A DNA stretch of 64,000 bases. It comes from Turbatrix aceti (Eukaryota; Nematoda; Chromadorea; Rhabditida; Panagrolaimidae). A model generated the notes under the pieces. The model worked only from the letters and a program-made list of their open reading frames with translations. It had not been told where the DNA came from and did no database searches. Shown here piece by piece: positions 1 through 10,833 of the stretch (the stretch's first letter is position 1; each line of letters begins with the position of its first letter). The translations under genes and the position numbers were made by a program. The DNA lies in contig OZ017768.1 in NCBI GenBank assembly GCA_963969345.1, positions 10,270,193-10,334,192 on the forward strand, read 5' to 3'.

Positions 1-10
1 ACATTTTTAG

Positions 11-3000
11 TCTAAAATGTTGCGCATCCGCCGACTCTGAAGACTTCTTCGACAACGTCGTTTCCGTGACCCTTCGTCTCGACTGTCGCCGTGCCAGGGC
101 ATGGCCGTGCGAGTTTGTCATCCGAAACACGCCTCTCGTCCCCAACTTTTACCAAAACAGCGTCGCCGGATCGAGAGCTGTTTTTGACCGATTTTCGACT
201 GCTGGTCAGATGATCGAGTACGAAAACGAGCGCACAGCCTTCCACCATCGGACAAAGTGCTTTGTCCAGGATCTGGTCATTCAGCTCAACAGTCATCAGC
301 ATCACGTCGTTCAACACCACGTTGCCGGTCGTCGGCCCGAAGAAGTCATCTTGACGAGCATTTTGGAGAAAATTGCAATGTACGCAAATCTTTATGGACC
401 GGTCAAGAGGTTTGCCAGGGTGTACCATCTCTACAAGTACGCCATTGATGTGAGTTGATTTATCGGGTTACTGTATAACTTGGATTTCCAATATTTTTGT
501 TGAAAGAAATTATTTAAAAAATTAGTTTTTGTCAATTGAAAAAGTAAAAAAAAATATAAAAATTTGGAGTTTTCGTTTCAAAAATTTGGCATTTTCGTGC
601 GATAATACCACTTGCGCATTTTTTTGTATTGTTTTCGAGTTTTCGTTGCGGGAAAAATTAAAAGTCATTTTTTCGCTTTGAGACCACTCCGACCGTGTTT
701 TACAGTATGATTTAAGCGTACTTTTTTCACTAAAAATGTTTTGTTTTTTTTTTGAATTTTTTTTGTCACTTTTGAAATAATTGATTTTTTTCAGGTCATG
801 GCTTACACGTACAACAAAGTCGTCTTTGCCTACGGCATCAACCGGGAATGCACCGTCATGATCTCCTGCATCCAGCAACCACCCTCTCTGAATGCAACTC
901 AGCCCTCCTGGGGATTTTCGGTGTGCTTTGGTCAACTTATGTACCAGCCCATGTCGCCCACCTATGACATCATCGACGTCGTCAGCTCGACCAAGCGCGT
1001 CAATCCGCATCGAACCATGGAGCCTCTGCTCTCGGATCGATTCAAACAGACCCGGGATTTGTTAGACCTCGTCAACTACCTCGTTCACACGTGCGTTTCC
1101 CTGCAATGCCTCGTCCAGCTGAAAAGCCTCCGAATGAGGTCTGCAAAGTCCATTTGCTTGGTTTCGGGCTCCGATGTCCCGCCTGTGGCATTTGACTTTG
1201 AAGTGTTCTTCTCGGTTGTCGACAGGAACACGATTCGGGTGGTCGTCGGACCGGTTCACCTGGAATTCTGCTTGCTGATGAGGAATGGCGTCGCCGTGAG
1301 GGATGTTTCACCTCTCAAGCCCCTGGCTGTGGGGTTGAAGGCTTTCGTTCAAAGGTATGCGGTTCCTTCGGTGCCCAACTCCACCGGGGGTGAGAATATA
1401 TCAGGTGAGTCAAGTTTTTATATTTTTTTAATTTGTTAAAAAAAATTCAAGAAAATATTTTTACGATTTTTTGTCCAATTTTTTTATTAAAATTTTTTAT
1501 CTTTAGCCGACAACACTTCTCCTCAATCCAGGGTATCGCTCATCCAGGATTACGTGGAACGAATCAATCGACAGTTCGAAGAACCCCAACATCTTGTTCG
1601 AATCAAGGAAGAAACTGGATTTGAAGGAGAAGAATACGGTCAACCCCTCGAAGGCAACGACAACGAGCAGTATCACATGGCACCGAGTTCATCCGGACAG
1701 GTGCAAGGACAAGGTGATGACATGGAGCACGATCAACCACAGCAAGGTCCAGGAGGCGGCGAGGCGATGGATGTGGATATGGTCGATCCTGGACAAGGAC
1801 CGTCGTCGAACGGTGGCTTTGGCAGCGTGGAGATGAAACATCCATTGTCGTCTGTGGGATCGCAGGGATATGGAGGCGATCAACAACAGATGGCCGGAGG
1901 ATATCAGGTAAGAGTGGTTTTTGGGATTTTTTAATCAATAAAATCGGATTTTTTTTTAAATTTGGATATTGTTTAAAAAATTTCAAATCCTAAAAACTTT
2001 CAACTTTTTTCAAAAAGTTTAGTATAAACTTTCCCCTAATTTTGTTCACAAAATGTTGTGTTCTAAAATGTGACAAACAAAATTTTTATTGAAAAATACT
2101 AATTTTTTCGTAAAAAGTCTTGTCAGAAAAATTTAGCATTTTTTTTCTTAAAAAATTGGAATTTTAATAAAAAAAAACTTAAATTCGTTTAAGAAAATCT
2201 GATTTAAAGCACAAATATCACAAATTTTTGTTTAAAAAAATCTGTTGTCAGAAAAAAACCTAAATAGTTCTAATAAAATTTTCATAAAAAATTACGAATT
2301 TTATCCGCAAATTTTTTGTCATATAAATCCGTATTTTTAGACCCATTATTCCCACTCCGAGCAACAACCGGGCTCCTTCCCGAACGCCGACGTCGTCCAA
2401 CCCCCGCAATCCGTCGCCACGATCCCGACCCAAAAATTAATCCAAGAAGAAGCTACGTCGTATAACCAACCGAAATCCGCTCCCCAACTCACTGCCGCCT
2501 TCCCTCCTCCTCCCTCCTTCCACGGCCCGGCATCCGCCAGCCAGCCGGTTTTCTCTGCCGAAGTCAAGCAGGAACCCACGATGGACTACCTTCCACCCGA
2601 GCCCGACATGTTCTCCTCCGGGGGGTATCCGGAAGCCGATGCCGCACCCCAGCAACCGATCAATGCGACCTACGCAACGACGAGGGAAGCTATCTACATC
2701 AATGCGTGCACACTCGCGACGCTGTTCTCGGACCTCGATAATAGCGGGGCTCTGAGAATCGACAATTATCTCTACGCGCTGGCTTTTCTCTCCAAAATTG
2801 GAACGGTCATCGAGCCTCACAGGCAGACAGATCGCATTGGAAGGGTCCCGTTGAGGGAAATTATTGTGGAACCTGGAAGGGTCGCGATTACGGCTTCGAT
2901 GGTGTCGACGGATCTCCAGGGCTTGAATAGGTCTATTACGCTCGGCATGATTTTGGATCCGGATAAGTTCAGATTGGCTGTGGCTATTGACTTCAGTAAG

Positions 3001-3922
3001 TTTTTTCGGGTTTTGAAATAGAATTTTTTTTTTTTAACAAAAAAATAAGTGTTTTGGCAAAAAAATGTAATAAAAAAATTTTAAGTAGCGTATTTTTTTA
3101 TATAAAAAAATGAGCGTTTGAACAAAATTTTAATTTTGGAGCCTGCGAGCAAATTTTTTTTTAACTGAAAAGTTTTTTTTGTAAAAAAGAAGAATTTACG
3201 TTTTAATTTTTTTCAAAAAAAAATTTATCGGGTTAAATTAAAAATAAAATTATCGGGTTATATTAAAAAAATTTTTATCGAGTTGATTGAAATTTCAGAC
3301 CACTCAGAAGCCCCGAAAGACAGCGACATGTACATCCTGAAGTCATACTTCCTCAGATGCGTCGCCCCCCTGTTCAACGAAGTCGCCGTCATCAGTTTTA
3401 TCAATCTCTGCCGGCCGCCATCACCCAAGCTTCTGGATTCGGTCATCAACCTCATGGCTGCCCAAATGGTAAGTAGCGTCGTTGCAAAATCTCATCTGAG
3501 TCTAAAACCCCTAATTTCAGAACCCAGACCCCAAATACCACTGGCAGATGTCGGTCCAGCTGGCTCCCCTGGACACCGTTCAGAACAGCATCCAGGCCCG
3601 GCCCCTCGGCGTTGGGTACAGCCAGGGCGATACGGTGCTCTACCTGACCATCTGTCTCTGGCCTCGACTCACCCGGGGCAAGGAACGCGTCCTCGAACGC
3701 CGGTACTACGACATACAGTTTACGCTCCTGACTTCGGCGGTCACAGTGACGCCTCTCGTCGCGAAAGACGACTCCCTGTCCCTCCAGAACGAACTTCGGC
3801 TGCAGCAAGAGCGATCTCGACAGTACAACAATTGCCCTCTCTGGCCGTGCGTTCGGACTCTCCTCGAACGCGGAATTCTCATGGACACAGCCGGTGCTGG
3901 TGGAGCAGCTCCTCAGCCCTAA
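11..3922 (+). CDS. MED14: Mediator complex subunit 14 (MED14/RGR-1), 3' part, six exons
   Basis: MED14 is the scaffold of the Mediator complex that links transcription factors to RNA polymerase II. The 5' part lies outside the window: bases 1-10 are the end of an intron. Exons read as 11-449, 795-1404, 1507-1907, 2341-2995, 3299-3468 and 3521-3922 (TAA); all junctions keep frame and have GT donors and AG acceptors. The last two exons carry the best match to the MED14 C-terminus as I remember it: a block around VAPLFNEVAVISFINL, then PKYHWQMSVQL. The middle (about 1640-2590) is a low-complexity, Gln/Gly/Pro-rich linker including the run QGPGGGEAMDVDM, typical of a disordered Mediator tail. The four longer introns are 102-433 nt and A/T-rich; the last is only 52 nt. 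The next gene converges on this one. The identification rests on family recall, not a search. Confidence 0.82.
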
Positions 3923-4303
3923 TTCAATAATCTGGATCTCAGAAATCCTTGAGGGGTTTGTCTTTGAAACATTTTCTCTTTCACTCGAACTCGCATGACT
4001 TTGTTGCTTTCACTCCAATTTTTGTTCACGCACACACATCTTTTTTTGGTTTACAATAATTTATCGTTTGCATGACGCCATTATCAGGTGGTTCTTTGAG
4101 GGGGAGGAGGGAGCTGAAAGTTACCTGGATGACGTTAAATTAATCTGTTAATAAAGGTTTCATTTGTGACTGCTGCTTGGACAATTTTGGACAAATTTAT
4201 GACTAAAAATGTCTAAATAGACAAAAATTTTATAAATAGAAAAAAATGGTTTCGCAGATTTTTTTTACAAAAAAAACATTCTCTTTATGTACATAAGTAT
4301 AAA
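3923..4303 (+). other. MED14 3' UTR and convergent intergenic space
   Basis: This non-coding stretch lies between two convergent stop codons. A canonical AATAAA polyadenylation signal is at 4150-4155, about 230 bases after the MED14 stop, and is the likely end-formation signal. I see no other gene in it. Confidence 0.6.
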
Positions 4304-6010
4304 TCAACACGTGACAACAATTTTTGGTACACTCGAAGCAGGATATACACGTTGTTGTCTTTGATTTGAGGTTCTCTCGTTGGAAAATGCGCTTGATATT
4401 TGATTGACTGATTCGACAATGGTCGAATTCCTCGTGCACTTAATTCCAAGTAAAAGTTTGAATTTTTTTCCTAAAACAAAGAAATTTAATTTTACCGTTA
4501 AAAGTTTTAATTTTACCAAGTCCAAAAAAACTGAAAAACGATTGTCGATAGCGAAGTATAAAATAACACGTGGATACGGTTTCCAACGGAAGACACAAAT
4601 TACACACCATAAAACCGATGTAAATAGCGTATGAAGTCCATTTCAAACCTAACAAATAGGCTATGATGCAAATAACTCCTGGTATCACGAGAAAACAGAC
4701 AGTGCATCCTAGTTGAACGATTAGAACTTTGAACAATAATTTCTGAAAAAATGCATGAAATTTTTAAATTTCAAATTTCAAATGCACGAATATTTTGGGT
4801 TTACGTCCAAATTTTTCGAGCGAATGGGGTACAGACAGGGTTGCGAAATTCCCCGGGGAATGAAAAATGGGGGAATATTCCCGGGGGATTCCCGGAGATT
4901 CCCCAGGGAATCCCCTTCCAAATTCCCCGCATCCAAATAAAGCCATGCGTCTAAAACGAGGTCTAAAATAAAAAAAAACACACCAAAAACGGTCTATTTA
5001 TTAACGTGCATTAAAATTGCAACCTAACTTTCACATTAAAGCGAGATTTGAAGCCCAATTGGCAAACTTCAAAAAAAATAATCACATCCCTTTACTTTTC
5101 TTAATTTTTTCGGCAGTTTCCCGGGGAATTTTGGGGGGAATTTGGCAAAGGTGGGGGAATCCCCGGGGATTCCCGGGAATATTCCCCGGGGAATCTCCCG
5201 GGGAATCCCATCTTCGCAACCCTGGGTACAGAGACCCAACTGTTCATAATGGTTTACCTGTTGCTTGAACGTCGCTGGACTAAGGTACTCTTTGCATTTC
5301 AGCCGATAATACCACAGGTAAAATTGACAAATGCCCATTACACCCGCAAAAATGACAACATTTATCGTACACTGCGTTATAACGTTAACGGTTACCTCCG
5401 ATGTGTTTCGATCGAAACCCACAACCGAATTTTCTTTAAAATAAAATTCCAAAAATGGTAGTTGTTCCTTGACAGATTTTGCGCCGTAGTAATCGCCAAA
5501 GGGAATAACGCTGCCGGGAAGTAGACAAACTGCGAGACCAACAAAGTAAAGAATAATGTAGAAACCTATTTTTGTGGATGAATCGTTACACATAATTGTA
5601 CATACTGTCAGAGGGGTTAGAGATATCAAACGATGAACGCAGACACAAAAATCCGAATATAAAATTTGATACGCCAGTATACCAAGGGCATAAAACATAA
5701 ATTTATCGTGAATGTGAAAAAACGTTGAGCCAATGCCGGTTCCCTGGGTGAGTGCTACCGGCCAAAATAATACAGGCTTCCAGGCTGCGAGAAGCACAGT
5801 CAGCAAATACAAACTACAAAATTGATGCACCAATAAATACTTGTATTCTTGCATTTCTTTAGTTGACTTTGTAATCACAATATAGAGAAATCGAATGAGC
5901 ATTACAGTATTTATTAAAAATGCTAAATTCATATACCAAGAAAATGCGACGTACAGTCGTGGATGATAAATGTTGTCCAACTTTAGTTCCGAATAGTTGA
6001 CGTACAACAT
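4304..6010 (-). CDS. Nematode seven-transmembrane chemoreceptor (Srh/Str-like), intact copy
   Basis: The three exons on the minus strand are 6010-5258, 4742-4517 and 4470-4304 (TGA), giving 381 aa with all junctions in frame. Seven hydrophobic segments are visible: near the N-terminus (LYVAFSWYMNLAFLINTVML), after the EYKYLL block, around FMFYALGILAYQILYSDF, IGFYIILYFVGLAVCLLPG, NVVIFAGVMGICQFYLWYY, CFLVIPGVICIIAYLLG and a last one ending in STCYFILRYR. The PVLFWPVAL motif after TM2 and the RYR end of TM7 fit nematode serpentine receptors of the Srh/Str superfamily, which act in sensory cilia as G-protein-coupled chemoreceptors; the exact subfamily and ligand are unknown. A close paralog lies head to head at 9058-10299. 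Intron 1 is 515 nt against 43 nt in the paralog because of a MITE (4836-5224). The ATG at 6010 is the only in-frame start near the conserved YVNYSELKLDN block. Confidence 0.8.
4836..5224. mobile_element. hAT-type MITE (389 bp) in chemoreceptor intron 1
   Basis: The element starts CAGGGTTGCGAA and ends TTCGCAACCCTG, a perfect 12-bp terminal inverted repeat. An exact 8-bp direct repeat, GGTACAGA, flanks it at 4828-4835 and 5225-5232. CAGGG-type ends with 8-bp target duplications are the hallmark of hAT transposons. The subterminal regions are full of near-palindromic TTCCCCGGGGAA blocks. It has no coding capacity, so it would have been moved by a transposase encoded elsewhere. A relative is at 52322-52687. 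Confidence 0.88.
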
Positions 6011-6288
6011 GTTTTGAGATATTATTTGTTGAAAGGAAGTATGTATGTATACTTTGTTGTGTAGTATTCAGACAGCCGTATAGCGGCAATTCAAGGAACG
6101 AGGCTCGTGCTAGACTTTGGAGGTGCATGACAGGTGAAAAAGTGAAAGGTTATTTTGATGTTAAAACAAACGTATGTACGTGTCCCCGTCGGTGCATGAG
6201 GAATCAGAGTAAAAAGAATCGACTTCCATGATTTTGATTTTGGCTCAGCCTATATCGACTGAAACAAGAAACAATTTCGATTTTTTTT

Positions 6289-6362
6289 GGTGGCCCAGTG
6301 GTGTGCGGCGCGTCTCTACAAGGAAATCAAGGTGGAGGTTCGATCCCGCTTGGGCGCAGCGG
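6289..6362 (+). repeat. tRNA-like sequence (degenerate tRNA or SINE head)
   Basis: An A-box-like TGGCCCAGTGG (6291-6301) and a B-box-like GGTTCGATCCC (6337-6347) are spaced as in a tRNA, but the acceptor and anticodon stems do not pair, so this is not a functional tRNA. A tRNA-derived SINE head or a decayed tRNA are both possible; I could not identify a SINE body. Confidence 0.4.
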
Positions 6363-7140
6363 TTTTCTACAACTCAATCATTATCATCCAATCAAAACCA
6401 CACCACACCAAAAAACACGTCCCGTCCCCACAGCGTACCAAAGCTAAAATAGCGCTCATAATGCACGCGCTCAATTTGCTGCTGCTAGCGCATGCGGCAT
6501 AAGCGTAAAAAGGAACCCACGTTTACAAGGGTTCATACGATTATCTGTGAGCTTTGATAGAAGCATCCAAAGATAGCAATTAAAAAAAAAATTGCAATTA
6601 ATGCAGACCGACGATTTTTTCTAAATGTTGCACAAAGATGCGGAAAGCCAAGACGAACACATGCAAAAAAAGAATTCGTTGATAGCCACCATCAGTCCCA
6701 AGATGTTTTCCTTATAGAAATGCGCACGCTTCTTTCCTTATTTGCTTTGAAAAAGCTCTGAGGTTATTGTAACATAGAAGGACAAATGCCAATTTCTTTG
6801 AAAAACGAACAGGTAGTAGCATTTTGACTGTAAAAACAATTTTTTTGAATGCTTTATTGATTCACAAACGGTTCAAACAACCCCACAACCAGGTCACATG
6901 CAATTTGTAGACAACGCCAACCGAGGAGGCGACGAATAACTAGTGCCGTGCCAATGAACTCTTAAGGTATGATGTCGGTCTAGTGCTTTTGCCGACAGAT
7001 TCCTAAGGGTTGGGGTTGGGAAAATGCCTGCGACGTACATCAAATACCAAGTGCCGTGCATAGTTCTTCTGGTAAACCTGTCAACCGTGCGGCATGGCTA
7101 TCGCGTTGTCCGTCCGATGCTAAGCTGTTGAACAAAGAGG

Positions 7141-7195
7141 GGGTAGAAGCGTTTCTGACTGTTCAAATAAGGGAAGAAGCGTTTCTGACTGTTCA
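7141..7195. repeat. Two-copy tandem repeat, 30-bp period
   Basis: The 21-mer AGAAGCGTTTCTGACTGTTCA occurs at 7145-7165 and again at 7175-7195, a period of 30 bp. This is a small local duplication without visible coding meaning. Confidence 0.8.
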
Positions 7196-7213
7196 TTGTA
7201 GTGTTGTATGTAT

Positions 7214-7326
7214 CAGAGTGGTCGACCGAGCCAAAATTGCCGAGCCGAGCATTTCGAGCCTAGCATTCGAGCGAGCGGCTTGGCTCGCTCGAATGCGCGA
7301 AATGCTCGGCTCGGTTGACAACTCTG
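7214..7326. mobile_element. 113-bp hairpin MITE, hAT-like
   Basis: The element begins CAGAGTGGTC and ends GACAACTCTG, and nearly the whole length folds back on itself (GAGCCGAGCATTTCG arms around a short CGAGCGAGC core). It is flanked by GTATGTAT (7206-7213) and GTATGTAA (7327-7334), a 7-of-8 target duplication. Terminal CAGAG and an 8-bp duplication point to a hAT-mobilised MITE without coding capacity. Confidence 0.75.
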
Positions 7327-7618
7327 GTATGTAAGAGTATGAGCGTAGGTATGTATGAGCGTACGAGTTAGAATATAAATAAAAAAAAATCGTGAATGAA
7401 AATTTAACTATAATCAGGAAGAAAACTTTTCAACTATATAAAATTCAATGTCTCGGTTTGTCAAAGATTGTAGGCCAGTTCTGTTTTCCGCCACAACGTT
7501 GTTCTAAGGTGTTTTTAATGATCAGTTCCAGGGTGTTTTCAATGATCAGAATAATATAAATATCTATTTACACCTGTCTTTCATCCCAAAGTGCCTATAA
7601 TCGATAAGCACCGAAACA

Positions 7619-9007
7619 CTCACAAAAAAAAAGAGTTAACACTTTGAAGTGTAAAACGACGTAACACTTATAAGGATTACCTATAACACTTTGAAAGTGT
7701 AAAAACCGAACAAAAATGACCCCGTAACACTTTGAAAGAGTTACGGGAAAAACAAGAAAAGTGTGTATTATAATTTGTATAGTCATGTCTCAAGAATAAA
7801 CATTTCGGGTGTTCTTCGCACGAAAAAAGAATTCAAGATAACCAATCAGTGGAGTCTTGAAGCGAATGTTGCGATCGTTTCGCAGCGATTTCGTCAAATT
7901 TGCGTATTTTGTCATTGTTGGTTTTTGACAAAAGTTTTGTCATCGTTGTTTTTTGCGTGCGACGTGATGAATTTCTTCCAGAATACTTGTATTAGCTACT
8001 TCTTTCCCTCAACTCGGGAACTACTGATGGGGTAAGTTTTTAGTTTTACTTTACTTTACTTTACTTTATTACTCTTAATCTTTTTGACGACGTTATCAAA
8101 GTTTTTGTTTTTACTACTTTTTTGAAAACCAATCCAGTTTCAACCTTTTTTATCTTTTTTTTTGCGATTGTGCTCTAAGTTTCTGCGAGTTGTTAGGTAG
8201 AATTGCGAAAGGAAAGGGGATAGCTGGAGTGCCGAGATTGGCTTCACGATCGCAGAAAAAAGACAAAAATTGGTTGAAATGCAGTTGGCTCCAAATTTTT
8301 GAATAATATTTATCCATTTTTTATAATTACAGGGAATTACGGGAAACGTCCCGCAGCTGTTCTGTTTCAATGTGATTGTAGGTTTGAAGAATAACTCAAA
8401 AATCAAAATCATGCTCACATTTTTAGGCAGAAACACATACAGATGCTTGAAAAAGAAGTCATCTTAAAAAATAAAAAAATTCAGAATCTCTGCTGCATCA
8501 TCTATTCAACGAGGACTACTGTAAGTTTTTGAAATTAACAAATTTTTGGCCCTGGACTAATTTTTTTTTGTTTTTTAGACAAATTGGCTGCAATCAGACG
8601 TCATCATCACACCTACCAAAATTCAACGCACCGGTAACCAGCAAAAAATCCTTCCGTCACTTTCTGCGCGGTCGTCTCTATTTTCATCTCTTTTTTTATG
8701 ATGTTGCTTCTTTGTTTGTTTCCCTATGTTGTTTGTTTGTATTGGTTATAAAGTAAAACAATACCTAAACCGTGTAGTCCCGCAAAGCCTAAAAATTTAC
8801 ATAAAAAAAGCACATTTGACGCACTTTGCCAAGCATATTCTATGCATTCACAATTCGTCGTTTGACACTTTCAAAGAGTTATGGGTAACACTTTCAAAGT
8901 GTAAGCTGCTCAATGACACTTTGAAAGTGTTATACAGGCAAATTACACTTCAAAGTGTCATCAATAACACTTTGAAGTGTTACAGGTAACACTCCTTTTT
9001 TTGTGAG
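7619..9007. mobile_element. Terminal-inverted-repeat element built from AACACTTTGAAAGTGT units
   Basis: The left end (CTCACAAAAAAA, 7619) and right end (TTTTTTTGTGAG, ending 9007) are inverted copies. Inside both ends, for 130-150 bp, a 15-17 bp near-palindrome (AACACTTTGAAAGTGTT and variants) recurs about four times on the left (7637-7745) and six on the right (8866-9000). The interior of about 1.1 kb is not clearly coding: 8426-8520 reads like a short spliced, coiled-coil-like exon (QMLEKEVILKNKKIQNL) with a GTAAGT donor, possibly a remnant of a transposase-type gene. I found no convincing target duplication. It stops about 50 bp before the ATG of the plus-strand chemoreceptor, and also contains a TTTAC tandem run near 8045-8068. 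Confidence 0.6.
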
Positions 9008-9057
9008 CATGACCCCTTCCCCAATTTGCAGAACGTTCTTTTTTTTGCACTCAGAAA

Positions 9058-10299
9058 ATGATATACAATATTTTGTACGTCAACTATTCGGAACTAAAGT
9101 TGGACAACATTTATCATCCACGACTGTACGTCGCATTTTCTTGGTATATGAATTTCGTATTTGTAATAAACACTGTAATGTTCAGTCGTTTAATTTACAT
9201 TGTACTTACAAAGTCAACAAAAGAAATGCAAGAATATAAGTATTTTTTGGGTTCACCAATTTTGCAGTTTGTATTCGTTGACAGTGTTTTTCACAGCTTG
9301 GAAACCTGTATTATTTTGGCCCGTCGCTCTTGCACAGGGAACAGGTATTAGCTCGACGGTTTTTCACATACACGATAAATTTATGTTTTATGCCCTTGGT
9401 ATACTGGCGTATCAAATTTTATATTCTGATTTCTGTATTTGCGTTCATCGTTTGATCTGTCTCACACCCTTGACAGCTTTTACTGTTATATTTAACGATT
9501 CATCCACAAAGATTGGCTTCTTTATTATTGTTTACTTTTTTGGTCTAGCAGTTTGTCTGCTACCCGGCAGTGCTATTCCTTTTGGTGATTACTACGGCAC
9601 GAAAACAGTCATTGAAAAACTACCATTTTTGGAATTTTATTTCAAAGAAAATTCTGTTATGGGATTTGATCGTAACACATCAGAGATTACCACTAATGTA
9701 ATGACGCGATGCGCCGTAAATATTGTAATTTTTGCAAGTGTAGTTGGAATTTGTCAATATTTTTTGTGGTACTACCGGATCAAATGTAAAGAGTACCTTA
9801 GTCCGGCTACTTTTAAACAACAAGTAGGTTTTTGCTTTTTTAGCATGTAAAAGAGCATTTTTTCAGAAATTATTATTCAAAGTTCTAATCGTTCAACTGG
9901 GATGTACCGTCAGTTTTCTCATTATACCGGGGGGCATTTGTATTCTAGCCTATGTATTCGGCTTCAAATGGACTTCATATGCCACTTATATCGGTTTTAT
10001 GGTGTGTAATTTGTGTCTTCCGTTGGAAACCATATCCACGTGCTATTTTATACTTCGTTATCGACGAGCGTTTTTTGGTTTTTTTGGACTTGGTAATATT
10101 AAAATTTTTAATGGTAAAATTAAATTTCCTTGTTTTAGGAAAAAAACTCAAACTCTTACTTGGAATTAAGTGCACAGGGAATTCGACCACTGTTGAATCA
10201 ATGAATCAAATTTCAAGTAAATCTAACGATAGAAGATTTTATCACAAACCCCAACGTGTACAACATGTTTCAACTGTGCCAAAAAATGTCACTTGTTGA
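9058..10299 (+). pseudogene. Chemoreceptor paralog with a 1-bp frameshift
   Basis: This is an inverted paralog of the receptor at 4304-6010, with the same three-exon structure: 9058-9823, 9867-10092, 10139-10299 (TGA). Exon 2 has exactly the same length (226 nt) as in the partner. Exon 1 is 766 nt, one more than a multiple of three: a single extra base at about 9245-9255, right after the EYKY codons, moves the second transmembrane segment into another frame (HQFCSLYSLTVFF continues in the +1 frame). Downstream of the shift the frame stays open to the stop, so the loss is recent, polymorphic or a sequencing error in a T/G run. Introns are 43 and 46 nt. If the shift is real the product is truncated at about 97 aa and would not form a receptor. 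Confidence 0.75.
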
Positions 10300-10833
10300 T
10301 TTGTACTTTTATTTGTATATTTATTTTTAATCTCAATGATTTATAAACTTTGCAAGTCATCGTGCCAGCCAGCACAAGTTTCATGTGCCATGCACGTTCT
10401 CTTGCCGCGCCGGAGGAAGCGTTCGTTTCTGCATGCGTTCGCTTTAGTTTTCTTGTGATTAGCTAACCGCAACCGGTAATTAAATTTCCCTCGAGGTGTG
10501 CATTCAAGCGTGACATCCAACAAAGGAGACGCACAATAAATTGCCATTGTTTCCCCATCTATCCGTCTAGTCTACCAACAAACAACGCCTCGATGCCTCC
10601 GTGATTGATGGTGCCAGTGGCGACAGTGATGGATGTGCTAGCTAAGCTACATACCCTCTGGCTGTGAGCAAACTACCAGCTTCCACACATCTCGCACACC
10701 GGCAAGCATCCCTTTGTTCTGTCTTTCTTCTCGTTAGTCTGGGTTGTTAACAACTCTTCCAGCCCGTGAAATATTTTTTTTATCCCTCTGGATTGTCACT
10801 CAATCAATATTTATTTGTCTATTTGTCCAAACA
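10300..10833. other. Intergenic region upstream of the CCP-domain gene
   Basis: No coding exon recognised. It is less A/T-biased than other spacers and probably holds the promoter and 5' UTR of the CCP gene. I see no diagnostic promoter motif. Confidence 0.4.

Larger units (their letters stand above)
6363..7618. other. Intergenic region between the two chemoreceptor copies
   Basis: I see no coding exon here. It holds a two-copy tandem repeat (7141-7195) and a 113-bp MITE (7214-7326), annotated separately. The short reading frames in it show no recognisable protein and no consistent splice structure. The stretch 6011-6288, upstream of the minus-strand receptor, presumably holds its promoter, but no motif is diagnostic. 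Confidence 0.5.

Noticed and set aside
6289..6362. Functional tRNA gene
   Set aside because: A and B boxes are present but acceptor and anticodon stems do not pair.
10744..10833. Upstream extension of the CCP protein
   Set aside because: It would need a TTG start; the ATG at 10834 is directly followed by a good signal peptide.
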